In this document: one piece after another, positions 34,741 to 43,211 of the stretch
Numbering within the stretch: the first letter of the stretch is position 1
How the letters are laid out: the number at the start of each line of letters is the position of its first letter
DNA from: DATARH01 sp963712835
GTDB taxonomy: Bacteria > Pseudomonadota > Alphaproteobacteria > ATCC43930 > CGMCC-115725
NCBI GenBank assembly: GCA_963712835.1
Contig: CAVQJJ010000005.1
Location: 1-64,000, forward strand
Direction of reading: 5' to 3'
Length of the DNA: 64,000 bases
Translations under genes and position numbers: made by a program
Notes under the pieces: generated by a model
Told to the model about the DNA's origin: nothing
Database searches by the model: none
The model's input: only the letters and a program-made list of their open reading frames with translations

Positions 34741-35556
34741 ATGCTGATTGTCGACGCACAGGTCCACATCTGGTCCGCAGGCCCGCCCGGCAACCCGTCG
34801 CACCGCCAGGTCAATTCCTATACGGCGGAAGAATGCATCCGCGACATGGACGAGGCCGGGGTCAGCGCCTGCCTGCTGCACCCGCCGGGCTGGGACCCGA
34901 ATTCGGGCAAAATCTCCGAGGAGGCGGCCGCCAAATACCCAACCCGTTTTGGCATCCTCGGTAATTTCCCGCTCGACAAGCCGGAAAGCCGCGGCCTCAT
35001 CGACGGCTGGAAGAAGCGGCCGGGCATGCTCGGACTGCGCTATGCCTTCACCGCGCCGCACCAGGCGAACTGGATGACCGACGGCACGATGGACTGGCTG
35101 TGGCCGGCGGCCGAGAAGGCCGGCATCCCGATCGCGCTGATGGCGTCGAACTATTTGCCGCTGGTCGGCCAGATCGCCGAGAAGCACCCCGGCCTCAAGC
35201 TCCTGATCGACCACTACGCGCGGGTGCGCGGCGGCTCGGACGACGCGGCGCACGGCAACCAGCCGCAACTCCTGGCACTCGCCAAATACAAGAACGTCGG
35301 GGTCAAGTGCACCGGCGCGCCGGGAAACTCGTCGCAGGCCTACCCCTACCGCAACATCCACAAATACACGCAGCAGATCGTCGAGGCCTTCGGGCCGGAG
35401 CGCAGCTTCTGGGGCACCGACATCACCCGCATGCCGTGCTCGTGGACGCAGTGCGTGACGATGTTCACAGAGGAAATGCCGTGGCTCAAGGGCCGCGACC
35501 TCGAAATGGTCATGGGCCGCGCGGTGTGCGAATGGCTCGGATGGAAGCTGCAGTAG
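34741..35556 (+). CDS. Amidohydrolase-2 family protein
   Basis: This encodes 271 residues from ATG 34741, with GGAGG upstream. It has the TIM-barrel amidohydrolase pattern: MLIVDAQVHIWSAGPPG at strand 1, VSACLLHPPGWDP, LKLLIDHYAR with the His after strand 5, and FWGTDITRMP with the late Asp. Strand 1 shows DxxxH rather than the usual DxHxH, so the metal site may be reduced, as in decarboxylase-like members. The substrate is unknown. It is divergent from katE and converges with the alkylhydroperoxidase-like gene. Confidence 0.85.
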   Translation: MLIVDAQVHIWSAGPPGNPSHRQVNSYTAEECIRDMDEAGVSACLLHPPGWDPNSGKISEEAAAKYPTRFGILGNFPLDKPESRGLIDGWKKRPGMLGLRYAFTAPHQANWMTDGTMDWLWPAAEKAGIPIALMASNYLPLVGQIAEKHPGLKLLIDHYARVRGGSDDAAHGNQPQLLALAKYKNVGVKCTGAPGNSSQAYPYRNIHKYTQQIVEAFGPERSFWGTDITRMPCSWTQCVTMFTEEMPWLKGRDLEMVMGRAVCEWLGWKLQ

Positions 35557-35595
35557 CGGCTGATTGAGATGACGTCCCGGCGGTGAACCTGGACG

Positions 35596-36198
35596 TCATT
35601 CCGTCATAGCCGGCTCGCCGAGCGACAGCATCAGCCGGTTCGCCCAATTGAAGAACGCGGCGGCGTGGATCACGTCGGCGATCGCCAGGTCATCCAAGCC
35701 CGCGCGGCGCAGGCGCTCGACATGCTCCGGCCCGAACGCGATCGGCGTCGCGCTCAGCGCTACCGCGGCGGCGACGATCGCGTTCCAGCGCTCGCCGAGA
35801 TCGGCGCCGACGCCCTCGTCCAAAAGGCGCTGCACGTCGGCCTCGCGCTTCGAATAGGTCGCCGAAAAGCGGGAATGCACCGAGGCGCAATAGATGCAGC
35901 CGTTGAAACGCGAAGTCGCGGCGGCGGCCAGCTCGCGCTCCGCCCGCGGCAGGCCGGAATCCTGATTGTAGAAGATGTCCTTGTCCGTCAGCGTGCGCGC
36001 CTTGAGCGCGTCGGGGTCGCGCGCCAGCAGGCGGAAATACGCGGATTTGGCGCGCGCGGCGTCGACGAGAGCCGCCATGTGGCGCTCGGTCAACTCGGCG
36101 AGCGCCAGCGGTTCGAGCCAGGGCAGCCAATCGAGCAAAGCGCGGGTGAAGACAATGGGAGCCGTGTGCGGCGGCGGTTCGAGAATCGTATCGGTCAT
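35596..36198 (-). CDS. Alkylhydroperoxidase-domain protein (Avi_7169-like)
   Basis: This encodes 200 residues from ATG 36198. It is an AhpD/CMD-fold helical protein with the redox pair in FNGCIYCASVHSRF and a downstream LDDLAIADVIHAAAFFNWANR. It is the last of three co-directional genes: LLM monooxygenase, CMD protein and this one. That trio matches a TIGRFAM-defined set I recall (KPN_01858-type luciferase-like monooxygenase with Avi_7170 and Avi_7169 families), usually together with an ABC transporter for peptides or siderophore-like compounds. No such transporter is adjacent here. Confidence 0.82.
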   Translation of the reverse strand: MTDTILEPPPHTAPIVFTRALLDWLPWLEPLALAELTERHMAALVDAARAKSAYFRLLARDPDALKARTLTDKDIFYNQDSGLPRAERELAAAATSRFNGCIYCASVHSRFSATYSKREADVQRLLDEGVGADLGERWNAIVAAAVALSATPIAFGPEHVERLRRAGLDDLAIADVIHAAAFFNWANRLMLSLGEPAMTE

Positions 36199-36213
36199 CG
36201 CGGAAGCCTCGTG

Positions 36214-36807
36214 TCAGACGGCGCCGGCCAGCGCGCGCAATCCGGTGACCGCCCGGATCTGGAAGGAGAGGTAAGCGGCGATTTGCGACAAGGTCACGAT
36301 GTCGGTGGGCGACCAGCCGGCATCGAGCAGCGATTGCAGCGCCGGCGGCGCCGCGTCGCGCGGATGGAACAACAGCATGTGCAGATGCTCGAACGCGGCG
36401 GCGAGGCGCGGCCCAAGCGCGTGTCGGATTTCGGACGCGACGCGATGGGTGGGTCCGGCGGTGTTCTCGCGGCTCAAGGGGCCGACCGGAAACGACCCGT
36501 ATGGGCCTTGTCCTTTGGCCGATGCGAGGGCCGTGTCAATCGCACCGCGCAGTTCCGCTAACGCGCCGCTTTCGGCGAGGCGAGCGGCGTAGAACGCGGC
36601 GATCTCCGCCTCGCCATGCAGGCCGGTGACGAAGACCGCCATCGCGAAGCGCTCCGTTGCCGTGATCCCGCCGACATCTTCCGGCGCGAACAGCGCGCGA
36701 TAGCTGGCCTGCGCCTGCTCGCGCGTTTGCTTGCGGCGGCCGCGGATCGCGTCCAGCGCCGAGCCCGGCTCAACTCCGACCAGCGCGTCGATGACGTCCA
36801 TGTCCAT
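36214..36807 (-). CDS. CMD-domain protein (Avi_7170-like)
   Basis: From ATG 36807, which has AGGGAAGGG about 10 nt upstream, this gives 197 residues. A GTG at 36837 overlapping the previous stop (GTGA) is an alternative start. It is a helical CMD-type protein: VIDALVGVEPGSALDAIRGRR, TATERFAMAVFVTGLHGE, HLHMLLFHPRDAAPPALQ and WSPTDIVTLSQIAAYLSFQIR. No CxxC is seen, unlike its neighbour. Its partner genes on both sides, tightly spaced, suggest a joint pathway with the luciferase-like monooxygenase. Confidence 0.8.
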   Translation of the reverse strand: MDMDVIDALVGVEPGSALDAIRGRRKQTREQAQASYRALFAPEDVGGITATERFAMAVFVTGLHGEAEIAAFYAARLAESGALAELRGAIDTALASAKGQGPYGSFPVGPLSRENTAGPTHRVASEIRHALGPRLAAAFEHLHMLLFHPRDAAPPALQSLLDAGWSPTDIVTLSQIAAYLSFQIRAVTGLRALAGAV

Positions 36808-36833
36808 CGTGGTATGCCCTTCCCTGCCGGCCG

Positions 36834-37877
36834 TCACGCGACGTGCCTCGCGGTCGCCGTATCGCTCCGCACCCAGCCCAGCGCCGGGGCCACCGCCTCG
36901 GCGACCAGCTCGATCGAGCGCAGAATGAAGGGATGCGGCGGGTCGACCGAGTGCGACTGCACGGTCAGGTCGGTGGCGCGGGCGAGCACGCTGTCGGCGC
37001 GCAGCGAGGCGATTACCTCATCCGGCGTGCCGATATGGATGTCCATCGCGGCGATCTGGTCGTACACCGATAGGCCCTCGACAAAGCCGGTCCGCCCCAT
37101 CGCGGCGAAGCGCGCCTTCTGTCGCTTCAAGCCGATCTCGGCCAGCCGCAACGCTTCGCGGCGGTCCTCGGCGACGAAGACCGTGCGCGACGCGAGGATG
37201 CGCGGCGCGCGTCCCCGTGGCAGCGCCGCGAGATAGGCGTCGATCATCGGGTTCTGGATCTCGGGGAGCGACAGATATGGCGCCCCCGCCGGCCGAGGCT
37301 GCGTGCGCGACAGCATCAGCCCGTCGCCCGCCGCGCCGGCACGCCGCGCCCCTTCGACATTGAAGGTTGCCTGCCAGACGCGATCGACAAGGCCGGGATT
37401 GGGCGGATACAGCTCACCGCCGCCGGGCAGCTTGCGCCCCGACCAGGCGTCGGTGAGCACGCGGTGATGCCGCACCAGCAGCGCCGTCCGTTCGTCGCTG
37501 TCGAGGGCGAACGCCTTGTACGCCGAGAGATTGCCGCCCGGTCCGACCCCTACCTCGAGGCGGCCGCCGCACATCAGGTCGAGCACCGCGGCGTCTTCCG
37601 CCACGCGAAGCGGCAGCTCCAGCGGCAGGGTGACAATGCCTGTCCCCAGGCGAATGCGCGTCGTCTGCGCCGCGACCCGCGCCAGGAACACAAAGGGCGC
37701 CGGCAGGCCGCCTTCGTCCTCGTGGAAATGGTGCTGCGCAACCCAGGCCGAATCGAAGCCATAGCGCTCGGCGTGCACGATCTGCGCGATCGCCAGGCGG
37801 TAGCGCTCGGCCGCGTCCGCCTGATCGAGCAGGCGGGTGAAAAAGCCGAGACGTATCGGCGGCTTGGCTGTCGTCAT
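36834..37877 (-). CDS. Luciferase-like FMN-dependent monooxygenase (KPN_01858-like)
   Basis: This encodes 347 residues from ATG 37877. It has the bacterial luciferase TIM-barrel pattern: IRLGFFTRLLDQ at strand 1, YGFDSAWVAQHHFHEDEGG, RIRLGTGIVTLPLELPLRVAEDAAVLDLM, GRLEVGVGPGGN, and a late IGTPDEVIASLR. It probably oxidises its substrate with reduced flavin from a separate reductase. It is the first gene of a three-gene run with the CMD and alkylhydroperoxidase proteins. The start lies about 130 bases from the divergent fusion gene at 38012. Confidence 0.87.
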   Translation of the reverse strand: MTTAKPPIRLGFFTRLLDQADAAERYRLAIAQIVHAERYGFDSAWVAQHHFHEDEGGLPAPFVFLARVAAQTTRIRLGTGIVTLPLELPLRVAEDAAVLDLMCGGRLEVGVGPGGNLSAYKAFALDSDERTALLVRHHRVLTDAWSGRKLPGGGELYPPNPGLVDRVWQATFNVEGARRAGAAGDGLMLSRTQPRPAGAPYLSLPEIQNPMIDAYLAALPRGRAPRILASRTVFVAEDRREALRLAEIGLKRQKARFAAMGRTGFVEGLSVYDQIAAMDIHIGTPDEVIASLRADSVLARATDLTVQSHSVDPPHPFILRSIELVAEAVAPALGWVRSDTATARHVA

Positions 37878-38011
37878 CCGATCGATCTAGACCTTCTCCG
37901 CAATGTCACCCTATCGCCAAGGCGGCACGGGGTCATCAACCACATATTTTTTGTTCCGTGCCAAGTCCGCACCAAATCGGCCAAAATGCGGCTTGAGAGA
38001 TGGAGCGCGCC

Positions 38012-39814
38012 ATGGCCGATCTGGAGCCGATCCCCTATTCCGACGAGCAAATCCGCCGCATTTTGAGCACGGTGCGGACGATCGCGATGGTCGGCGCAAG
38101 CACCAACTGGAATCGGCCCAGCTATTTCGTGATGAAGTACTTGCAGGGCAAAGGCTACCGGGTGATCCCGGTCAACCCGACCGCCGCCGGGCAGACGCTG
38201 CTCGGCGAGACGGTCTACGCCTCCCTCAAAGACGTTCCCGACAAGATCGACATGGTCGACATGTTCCGCGCCGCCAAGGAGGCGCCGGCGGTGGTCGCCG
38301 ACGCGATCGCGATCGGCGCCAAGGTGGTGTGGATGCAGCTCGGCATCCGCAACGACGAGGCGGCGGCGGTAGGTGAAGCCGCCGGGCTCGAAGTCATCAT
38401 GAACCGCTGCCCGAAGATCGAGTTCGGCCGGCTGGGCGGCGAATTGTCGTGGAGCGGCGTCAACAGCGGCATCATCCAAAACCGCGCGCCGCAAGCGCCG
38501 CGCCCGCGCCAGTTCAAGGAGCGGCCTTCGGCCTCCGCCAATCTCACCTACGGCTTCGAGACACGCGCGATCCATGCCGGTGCCGCGCCCGACCCGACGA
38601 CCGGCGCGCGCTCGACGCCGATCTACCAGACGACCGCCTATGTGTTCGACGATGTCGACCATGCCGCCTCGCTCTTCAACCTGCACAATTTCGGCTACAT
38701 CTATTCGCGCCTCACCAACCCGACCGTGGCGGTGATGGAAGAGCGCATCGCCAGCCTCGAAGGCGGGCGCGCGGCGGTCGCCGCCGCCTCCGGTCACGCG
38801 GCGCAATTCCTCATCTTCGCGACGATGATGGAGCCGGGCGACGAGTTCGTCGCCTCGCGCAATCTCTATGGCGGATCGCTGACCCAGTTCGGCCTGTCGT
38901 TCAAGAAACTCGGCTGGACCTGCCATTTCGTCGACCCGGTGGACCCGGAAAATTTCCGCAAGGCGATCACGCCGAAGACCAAGGCGATCTTTCTCGAAAA
39001 CCTCGCCAATCCGGGCGGCATCGTGGTCGACATCCAGCGCGTCGCGGAGGTTGCCCACACGGCCGGCATCCCGCTCATCGTCGACAACACGCTGGCGACG
39101 CCCTATTTGTGCCGGCCGATCGAGCACGGTGCCGACCTTGTCGTACATTCGACGACGAAGTTCCTCTCGGGACACGGCAACGCGCTCGGCGGCGCGGTGG
39201 TCGAGAGCGGCAAGTTCGACTGGTCGCAGGGCGGCAAGTTTCCGTCGCTGACCGAGCCGGAGCCGGCCTATCACGGTCTCAAGTTTTTCGAAAATTTCGG
39301 CGATTTCGCTTTCACGACCAAAGCGCGCGCGGTGGCGCTGCGGGATTTCGGGCCGGCGCTGTCGCCGATGAACGCATTCCTCACCATCACCGGCATCGAA
39401 AGTCTGCACGTGCGCATGGAGCGCCATGTCGAGAATGCCCGCAAGGTCGCGGAATTCCTCGCCGTGCACCAAAAGGTTGCATGGGTTTCCTATGCCAGCC
39501 TCAAGGACAGCCCGTATTACGAGCTGGCGCGGAAATACCTGCCGAAGGGCGCCGGCGCGGTGTTCACCTTTGGCGTCAAGGGCGGGTACGAGGCCGGGGT
39601 CAAGCTGGTCGAGAACGTACGGCTGTTCTCGCATCTGGCCAATATCGGCGACACGCGCAGCCTGATCCTGCACCCCGCCTCGACGACCCACCGCCAGCTG
39701 ACCGACGAGCAGCGTGCCGCGGCGGGCGCCGGCGACGACGTGATCCGGCTGTCGATCGGTCTTGAGACGGCCGACGATATTATCCGCGATCTGGATGAGG
39801 CGCTGGCGGGTTGA
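38012..39814 (+). CDS. CoA-binding domain fused to O-acetylhomoserine sulfhydrylase-type PLP enzyme
   Basis: From ATG 38012 (GGAG 8 nt upstream; ATG 38000 also possible) this gives 600 residues. Residues about 8-145 form a CoA_binding_2 Rossmann domain (IRRILSTVRTIAMVGASTN, GYRVIPVNPTAAGQTLLGE, VVWMQLGIRNDEAA). A short linker (about 150-175) leads to a full Cys/Met-metabolism PLP domain: FETRAIHAGAAPDPTTGARS, IYSRLTNPTVAVMEERIASLEGG, and the PLP Lys383 in HSTTKFLSGHGN. The enzyme part probably makes homocysteine or methionine precursors from O-acetylhomoserine and sulfide. The parts are usually encoded by adjacent separate genes; here they are one open frame. Confidence 0.88.
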   Translation: MADLEPIPYSDEQIRRILSTVRTIAMVGASTNWNRPSYFVMKYLQGKGYRVIPVNPTAAGQTLLGETVYASLKDVPDKIDMVDMFRAAKEAPAVVADAIAIGAKVVWMQLGIRNDEAAAVGEAAGLEVIMNRCPKIEFGRLGGELSWSGVNSGIIQNRAPQAPRPRQFKERPSASANLTYGFETRAIHAGAAPDPTTGARSTPIYQTTAYVFDDVDHAASLFNLHNFGYIYSRLTNPTVAVMEERIASLEGGRAAVAAASGHAAQFLIFATMMEPGDEFVASRNLYGGSLTQFGLSFKKLGWTCHFVDPVDPENFRKAITPKTKAIFLENLANPGGIVVDIQRVAEVAHTAGIPLIVDNTLATPYLCRPIEHGADLVVHSTTKFLSGHGNALGGAVVESGKFDWSQGGKFPSLTEPEPAYHGLKFFENFGDFAFTTKARAVALRDFGPALSPMNAFLTITGIESLHVRMERHVENARKVAEFLAVHQKVAWVSYASLKDSPYYELARKYLPKGAGAVFTFGVKGGYEAGVKLVENVRLFSHLANIGDTRSLILHPASTTHRQLTDEQRAAAGAGDDVIRLSIGLETADDIIRDLDEALAG

Positions 39815-39822
39815 TAACCGCC

Positions 39823-39911
39823 GTCATTGCGAGCGCGGCGAAGCAATCTCCTTCCGTCTTGGTCCTCTGCGGAGCGAGATTGCCACGTCGCGCTCGTGCT
39901 CCTCGTGACGA
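39823..39911. repeat. Inverted intergenic repeat, family R4 (copy 3)
   Basis: It starts GTCATTGCGAGCGCGGCGAA followed by GCAATCTC, and its right half contains GAGATTGCCACGTCGCGCTC and ends CGTGACGAC. It fills the gap between the converging fusion gene and the FKBP gene and could act as a bidirectional terminator-like hairpin. Confidence 0.75.
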
Positions 39912-39920
39912 CGAGGGGAA

Positions 39921-40385
39921 CTACCACGCGCTTACCAACTCGACATCGAAGATCAGCGTCGCATTGGGCGGGATGACGCCGCCGGACCCGGTGCTGCCGT
40001 AGGCAAGCTGCGGCGGGATGATCAGCGTGCGCTTGCCACCCACCTTCATCCCGGAAATGCCCTCGTCCCAGCCGGCGATGACCTGCTTCTGGCCGAGGGT
40101 GAAGCTGATCGGCTTGCCGCGGTCGAGCGAGCTGTCGAACTTGGCGCCCTTGCGGCCATCCTTGGTATAGAGCCATCCGGTGTACTGCACCGACACGATG
40201 TTGCCCTTCTTCGCTTCGTCGCCGGCGCCGATCTGGGTGTCGATGTATTTGAGCCCGTCAGCGAGCTCGGTGGTCTTGGGTTGCGCCGCCGGGGCGGCTT
40301 GTTGGCTCTGCTGCGCGAGCGCCGGCTGGGCGATGACGGCGAGAAACCCGATCGCCGCGGCAGTTGCGGCAAGGCGGATCGACAT
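39921..40385 (-). CDS. FKBP-type peptidyl-prolyl cis-trans isomerase, secreted
   Basis: This encodes 154 residues from ATG 40385 (CGGAG 8 nt upstream). Signal peptide: MSIRLAATAAAIGFLAVIAQ with cleavage near PALA-QQ. A Gln/Ala-rich spacer is followed by one FKBP domain (about 45-154): VSVQYTGWLY, KFDSSLDRGKPISFTLG, QVIAGWDEGISGMKVGGKR, LIIPPQLAYG and a final LIFDVELVSAW. It catalyses prolyl isomerisation in the periplasm. Longer upstream frames are not supported. Confidence 0.93.
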   Translation of the reverse strand: MSIRLAATAAAIGFLAVIAQPALAQQSQQAAPAAQPKTTELADGLKYIDTQIGAGDEAKKGNIVSVQYTGWLYTKDGRKGAKFDSSLDRGKPISFTLGQKQVIAGWDEGISGMKVGGKRTLIIPPQLAYGSTGSGGVIPPNATLIFDVELVSAW

Positions 40386-40511
40386 CACAAGGCTCCGGAA
40401 TGGTTGCGGTTGAGGCGCGCGACTATGCCGGCTTCGCAATGGCCGTCGCAAGCGTGCGCGTGCTAGCGTGACACTCGATCCTACCCCCCAACCCAAAAAC
40501 CGGAGGAACCC

Positions 40512-40835
40512 ATGGCCCAATCGCAGCCCACTTCCGCGCGCGACGCGGTGCGCAACGTCGTTCCCGACCTGATCGGCTACACCGAGAAATGGCTGTTCGG
40601 CGAAGTCTGGGAGCGCCCGCAGCTGTCGAAGCGCGACCGCAGCCTGATCGTCGTCGCGACGCTGATCGCGCTGGGTCGCGAAAAGCAGCTCGTCGGCCAC
40701 CTCGAACGCGCGCTCGCCAACGGGCTCAGCAAAACGGAACTTTCGGAGGTCATCACCCACCTCGCCTTCTACGCCGGTTGGCCGGCGGCGATGACCGCGG
40801 CGCTCGTCGCCAAGGACGTGTTCGAGAAGCACTGA
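40512..40835 (+). CDS. Carboxymuconolactone decarboxylase-family protein
   Basis: This encodes 107 residues from ATG 40512, with CGGAGGAACC upstream. It is a compact CMD domain: FGEVWERPQLSKRDRSLIVVATLIALGRE, LVGHLERALANGLSKTELSEVITHLAFYAGWPAAMTA. It lacks the AhpD CxxC, fitting the PcaC-like side of the family. The role is probably an accessory decarboxylase or lactone-acting enzyme; no protocatechuate genes are nearby. An R1 repeat follows, then the HIBADH-family gene. Confidence 0.87.
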   Translation: MAQSQPTSARDAVRNVVPDLIGYTEKWLFGEVWERPQLSKRDRSLIVVATLIALGREKQLVGHLERALANGLSKTELSEVITHLAFYAGWPAAMTAALVAKDVFEKH

Positions 40836-40849
40836 GCGGAGCACCTCGT

Positions 40850-40942
40850 ACCCTCACCCACCCCCCTGTCGCGCCGAGATCTCTCCCGCACGGCGGGAGA
40901 AGGTGCCGAGCACCGCACGCCGGGTGCGAGGCGGGTGAGGGT
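40850..40942. repeat. Palindromic repeat, family R1 (copy 2)
   Basis: It is bounded by ACCCTCACCC and GGGTGAGGGT with inner CTCTCCCGCACGGCGGGAGA. It matches the ends and design of the element at 10605-10740. It lies between the CMD gene and the dehydrogenase gene without disrupting either. Confidence 0.8.
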
Positions 40943-40975
40943 TCACCGCTTCGACGATCGAAAAGGAGGATTGTG

Positions 40976-41908
40976 ATGAAAGTCGGATTTATCGGGCTCG
41001 GCACCATGGGCAACGGCATGGCGGGCAATCTGCAAAAGGCCGGCTACGAGCTGGTGGTGCACGATATTCGCCGCGCCGCGGCCGAGCGCTTTCTTGCCGC
41101 CGGCGCGGTTTGGGCCGACACGCCCAAAGCGCTCGCCGAGCAGTGCGACGTGATCTTTACCTCGCTGCCCGGGCCGCCGGAGGTCGAGGCCGTCGCGCTC
41201 GGGCCCAACGGGCTGCTCGCCGGGATGAAGCCGGATACCGCCTATTTCGACCTGTCGACCAACTCGCCGACCGTGGTGCGGAAGATCAACGCCGCCTTCG
41301 CCGAGAAGAACGTCTACATGCTCGACGCGCCGGTGAGCGGCGGCCCGAAGGGCGCCGCGTCGGGGCGCCTCGCGCTGTGGATCGGCGGCGACGAGCAGCA
41401 GTTCAATCGACACAAAAAGGTGCTCGACGCGATCGGCGACGCCGCGCGCTATATCGGCCCGATCGGCGCCGGCTCGGTCGCCAAGCTGGTGCATAACTGC
41501 GCCGGTTACGCGATCCAGACCTGCCTTGCCGAGGTGTTCACAATGGGCGTCAAGGCCGGGGTCGAACCGCTGGCGCTATGGGAAGCGGTGCGGCAGGGCG
41601 CCGGCGGCCGGCGGCGCACGTTCGATTCGCTCGGCGATCATTTCCTCTCCGATTATTACGACCCGCCGGATTTTGCGCTGCGGCTCGCGCACAAGGACGT
41701 GACGCTCGCCACCGAGCTCGCCCGCGAGATGAAGGTGCCGATGCCGATGGCCAATCTGGCGCTCGCCGAGCTGACCTCGGCGCTCAATCGCGGCTGGGAC
41801 GGTCGCGACTCGCGCGTCGCGATGGAGCTGCAGAAAGAGCGCGCCGGGGTCACGATCAAAGTGCCCATGGATGAGATCAAGGCCGCGCTCGAACGCGACG
41901 GCAAATAA
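40976..41908 (+). CDS. NAD(P)-dependent 3-hydroxyisobutyrate dehydrogenase-family oxidoreductase
   Basis: This encodes 310 residues from ATG 40976, with AGGAGG upstream. The Rossmann start is MKVGFIGLGTMGNGMAGNL; the substrate loop is LDAPVSGGPKGA; the catalytic Lys170 lies in GAGSVAKLVHN. The C-terminal helical domain carries KDVTLATELAREMKVPMP. Family members oxidise beta-hydroxy acids such as 3-hydroxyisobutyrate, tartronate semialdehyde or 6-phosphogluconate. The exact substrate is not assigned. It is preceded by an R1 repeat, so separate transcription is likely. Confidence 0.9.
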   Translation: MKVGFIGLGTMGNGMAGNLQKAGYELVVHDIRRAAAERFLAAGAVWADTPKALAEQCDVIFTSLPGPPEVEAVALGPNGLLAGMKPDTAYFDLSTNSPTVVRKINAAFAEKNVYMLDAPVSGGPKGAASGRLALWIGGDEQQFNRHKKVLDAIGDAARYIGPIGAGSVAKLVHNCAGYAIQTCLAEVFTMGVKAGVEPLALWEAVRQGAGGRRRTFDSLGDHFLSDYYDPPDFALRLAHKDVTLATELAREMKVPMPMANLALAELTSALNRGWDGRDSRVAMELQKERAGVTIKVPMDEIKAALERDGK

Positions 41909-42028
41909 GCGGAGGCGCGGCGGCCGGCCGCGGGGGATGGTTGTCGCAACCGCTGCAAATTACGCACTGCTGCGATATGGTGCGGCCGCCGTGTCCGGCC
42001 GCTTCGCGCTAGAGGAAAAACCCCGGTC

Positions 42029-42712
42029 GTGAATGACACCGTTCCCCTGTCGATCATCGCGTTGTTTTTGAACGCGGATATCGTGGTCAAGATCGTGCTG
42101 CTGCTGCTGTTCGCCGGCTCGATCTGGAGCTGGGCGGTGATCGTCGACAAGATCCTGCGGCTGCGCGCGGCGCGTCGCTCGGTGCAGGGCTGGGCCTCGC
42201 GCGCCGCCGAGGCGCGCTCCGCCGAAGATCTGGTCGGCGAACGCTATGGCGACGAGGCGCATCATCCGGCGGGGGCGGTGCTCGCCGCCGGGGTCGAGGA
42301 ATGCGTCGCCTTCGCCACCGACACGATGGAATCGGTGGCCGAGCGGCGCGAACGCATCGACCGCGCGATGCGCCTGGCGCTCGGCGCGCAATTGCGCCAG
42401 CTCGAATTGCGGCTGCCGTTCTTGGCGACGCTCGGCTCGGCGGCGCCGTTTATCGGCCTCTTCGGCACGGTGTGGGGCATCATGCGCAGCTTCAACGCGA
42501 TCGCCGCCGCCAACAACACGAGCCTCGCGGTGGTGGCGCCGGGCATCGCCGACGCGCTCTTCGCGACCGCGATGGGGCTTGCCGCGGCGATCCCCGCGGT
42601 CGTCGCCTACAACAAGTTCACCGTCGAGATCGGCCGCTTCGCCGGCATGATGCACGGCCTTATCGGCCGCAGCAGCGGGCTTCTGAGCCGCGCCGCCGTC
42701 GAGGGGGAGTAG
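42029..42712 (+). CDS. exbB: MotA/TolQ/ExbB proton channel-family protein
   Basis: This encodes 227 residues from GTG 42029. Three membrane helices are visible: about 14-38, 128-150 and 170-195, with the conserved LPFLATLGSAAPFIGLFGTVWGIM and IADALFATAMGLAAAIPAVVAYN. The large cytoplasmic loop lies between helices 1 and 2. With ExbD (next gene) it forms the proton-driven motor that energises TonB or a Tol-like system. No tonB gene is adjacent. Its stop lies directly before the exbD ATG. Confidence 0.9.
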   Translation: MNDTVPLSIIALFLNADIVVKIVLLLLFAGSIWSWAVIVDKILRLRAARRSVQGWASRAAEARSAEDLVGERYGDEAHHPAGAVLAAGVEECVAFATDTMESVAERRERIDRAMRLALGAQLRQLELRLPFLATLGSAAPFIGLFGTVWGIMRSFNAIAAANNTSLAVVAPGIADALFATAMGLAAAIPAVVAYNKFTVEIGRFAGMMHGLIGRSSGLLSRAAVEGE

Positions 42713-43168
42713 ATGGCGATCCGGCTTTCGCCTTCGGGCGACATCGGCGAGGAGAGCTATACACCGCTCGCCGAGATCAACGTGACGCCGATGGTCGACG
42801 TCATGCTGGTGCTCCTGGTCATCTTCATGGTGGCGGCGCCGCTCCTGACTGTCGGCGTACCGATCAACCTGCCGAAATCGAGCGCCGCGCAGGTCACCGC
42901 GCCGCAGCAGCCGCTGATCGTCTCCATCAACAAGGCCGGCGAAACATTTATCGGCGACGACAAGGCCCTGGGCGACGATCTCAAAAAGCAGCTCGGCGAG
43001 CTGGCGACGCAAGATCCGACGCGCATCGTCTATGTCCGCGGCGACCGCGAGATCGAATACGGGACGTTGATGGATTTGCTGGGTGAGGTGAACAGCGCCG
43101 GGTTCGCCAAGGTCTCGCTGCTCGCCGAAGCGGCCGGCGGAGCCCCGGCGAAACCGCCCGGACAATAG
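42713..43168 (+). CDS. exbD: ExbD/TolR-family biopolymer transport protein
   Basis: This encodes 151 residues from ATG 42713, one base after the exbB stop. A short cytoplasmic start (YTPLAEINVTPMVDVMLVLL, with the proton-carrying Asp in VDVMLVLL) leads into one membrane helix, then a periplasmic domain ending in TRIVYVRGDREIEYG. It partners ExbB. The arrangement exbB-exbD without tonB is common where TonB is encoded elsewhere. Confidence 0.9.
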   Translation: MAIRLSPSGDIGEESYTPLAEINVTPMVDVMLVLLVIFMVAAPLLTVGVPINLPKSSAAQVTAPQQPLIVSINKAGETFIGDDKALGDDLKKQLGELATQDPTRIVYVRGDREIEYGTLMDLLGEVNSAGFAKVSLLAEAAGGAPAKPPGQ

Positions 43169-43181
43169 GGCGCTCGTTGAA

Positions 43182-43203
43182 TGTAGCACGCCAACGTGCT
43201 ACA
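43182..43203. promoter_or_regulatory. Palindromic operator of the toxin-antitoxin pair
   Basis: A perfect 9-bp inverted repeat, TGTAGCACG and CGTGCTACA, with CCAA between. It ends 8 bases before the antitoxin ATG at 43212. The position and perfect symmetry are typical of an operator bound by a Phd/YefM-type antitoxin for autorepression. No other copy is seen nearby. Confidence 0.75.
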
Positions 43204-43211
43204 TAACTTGC

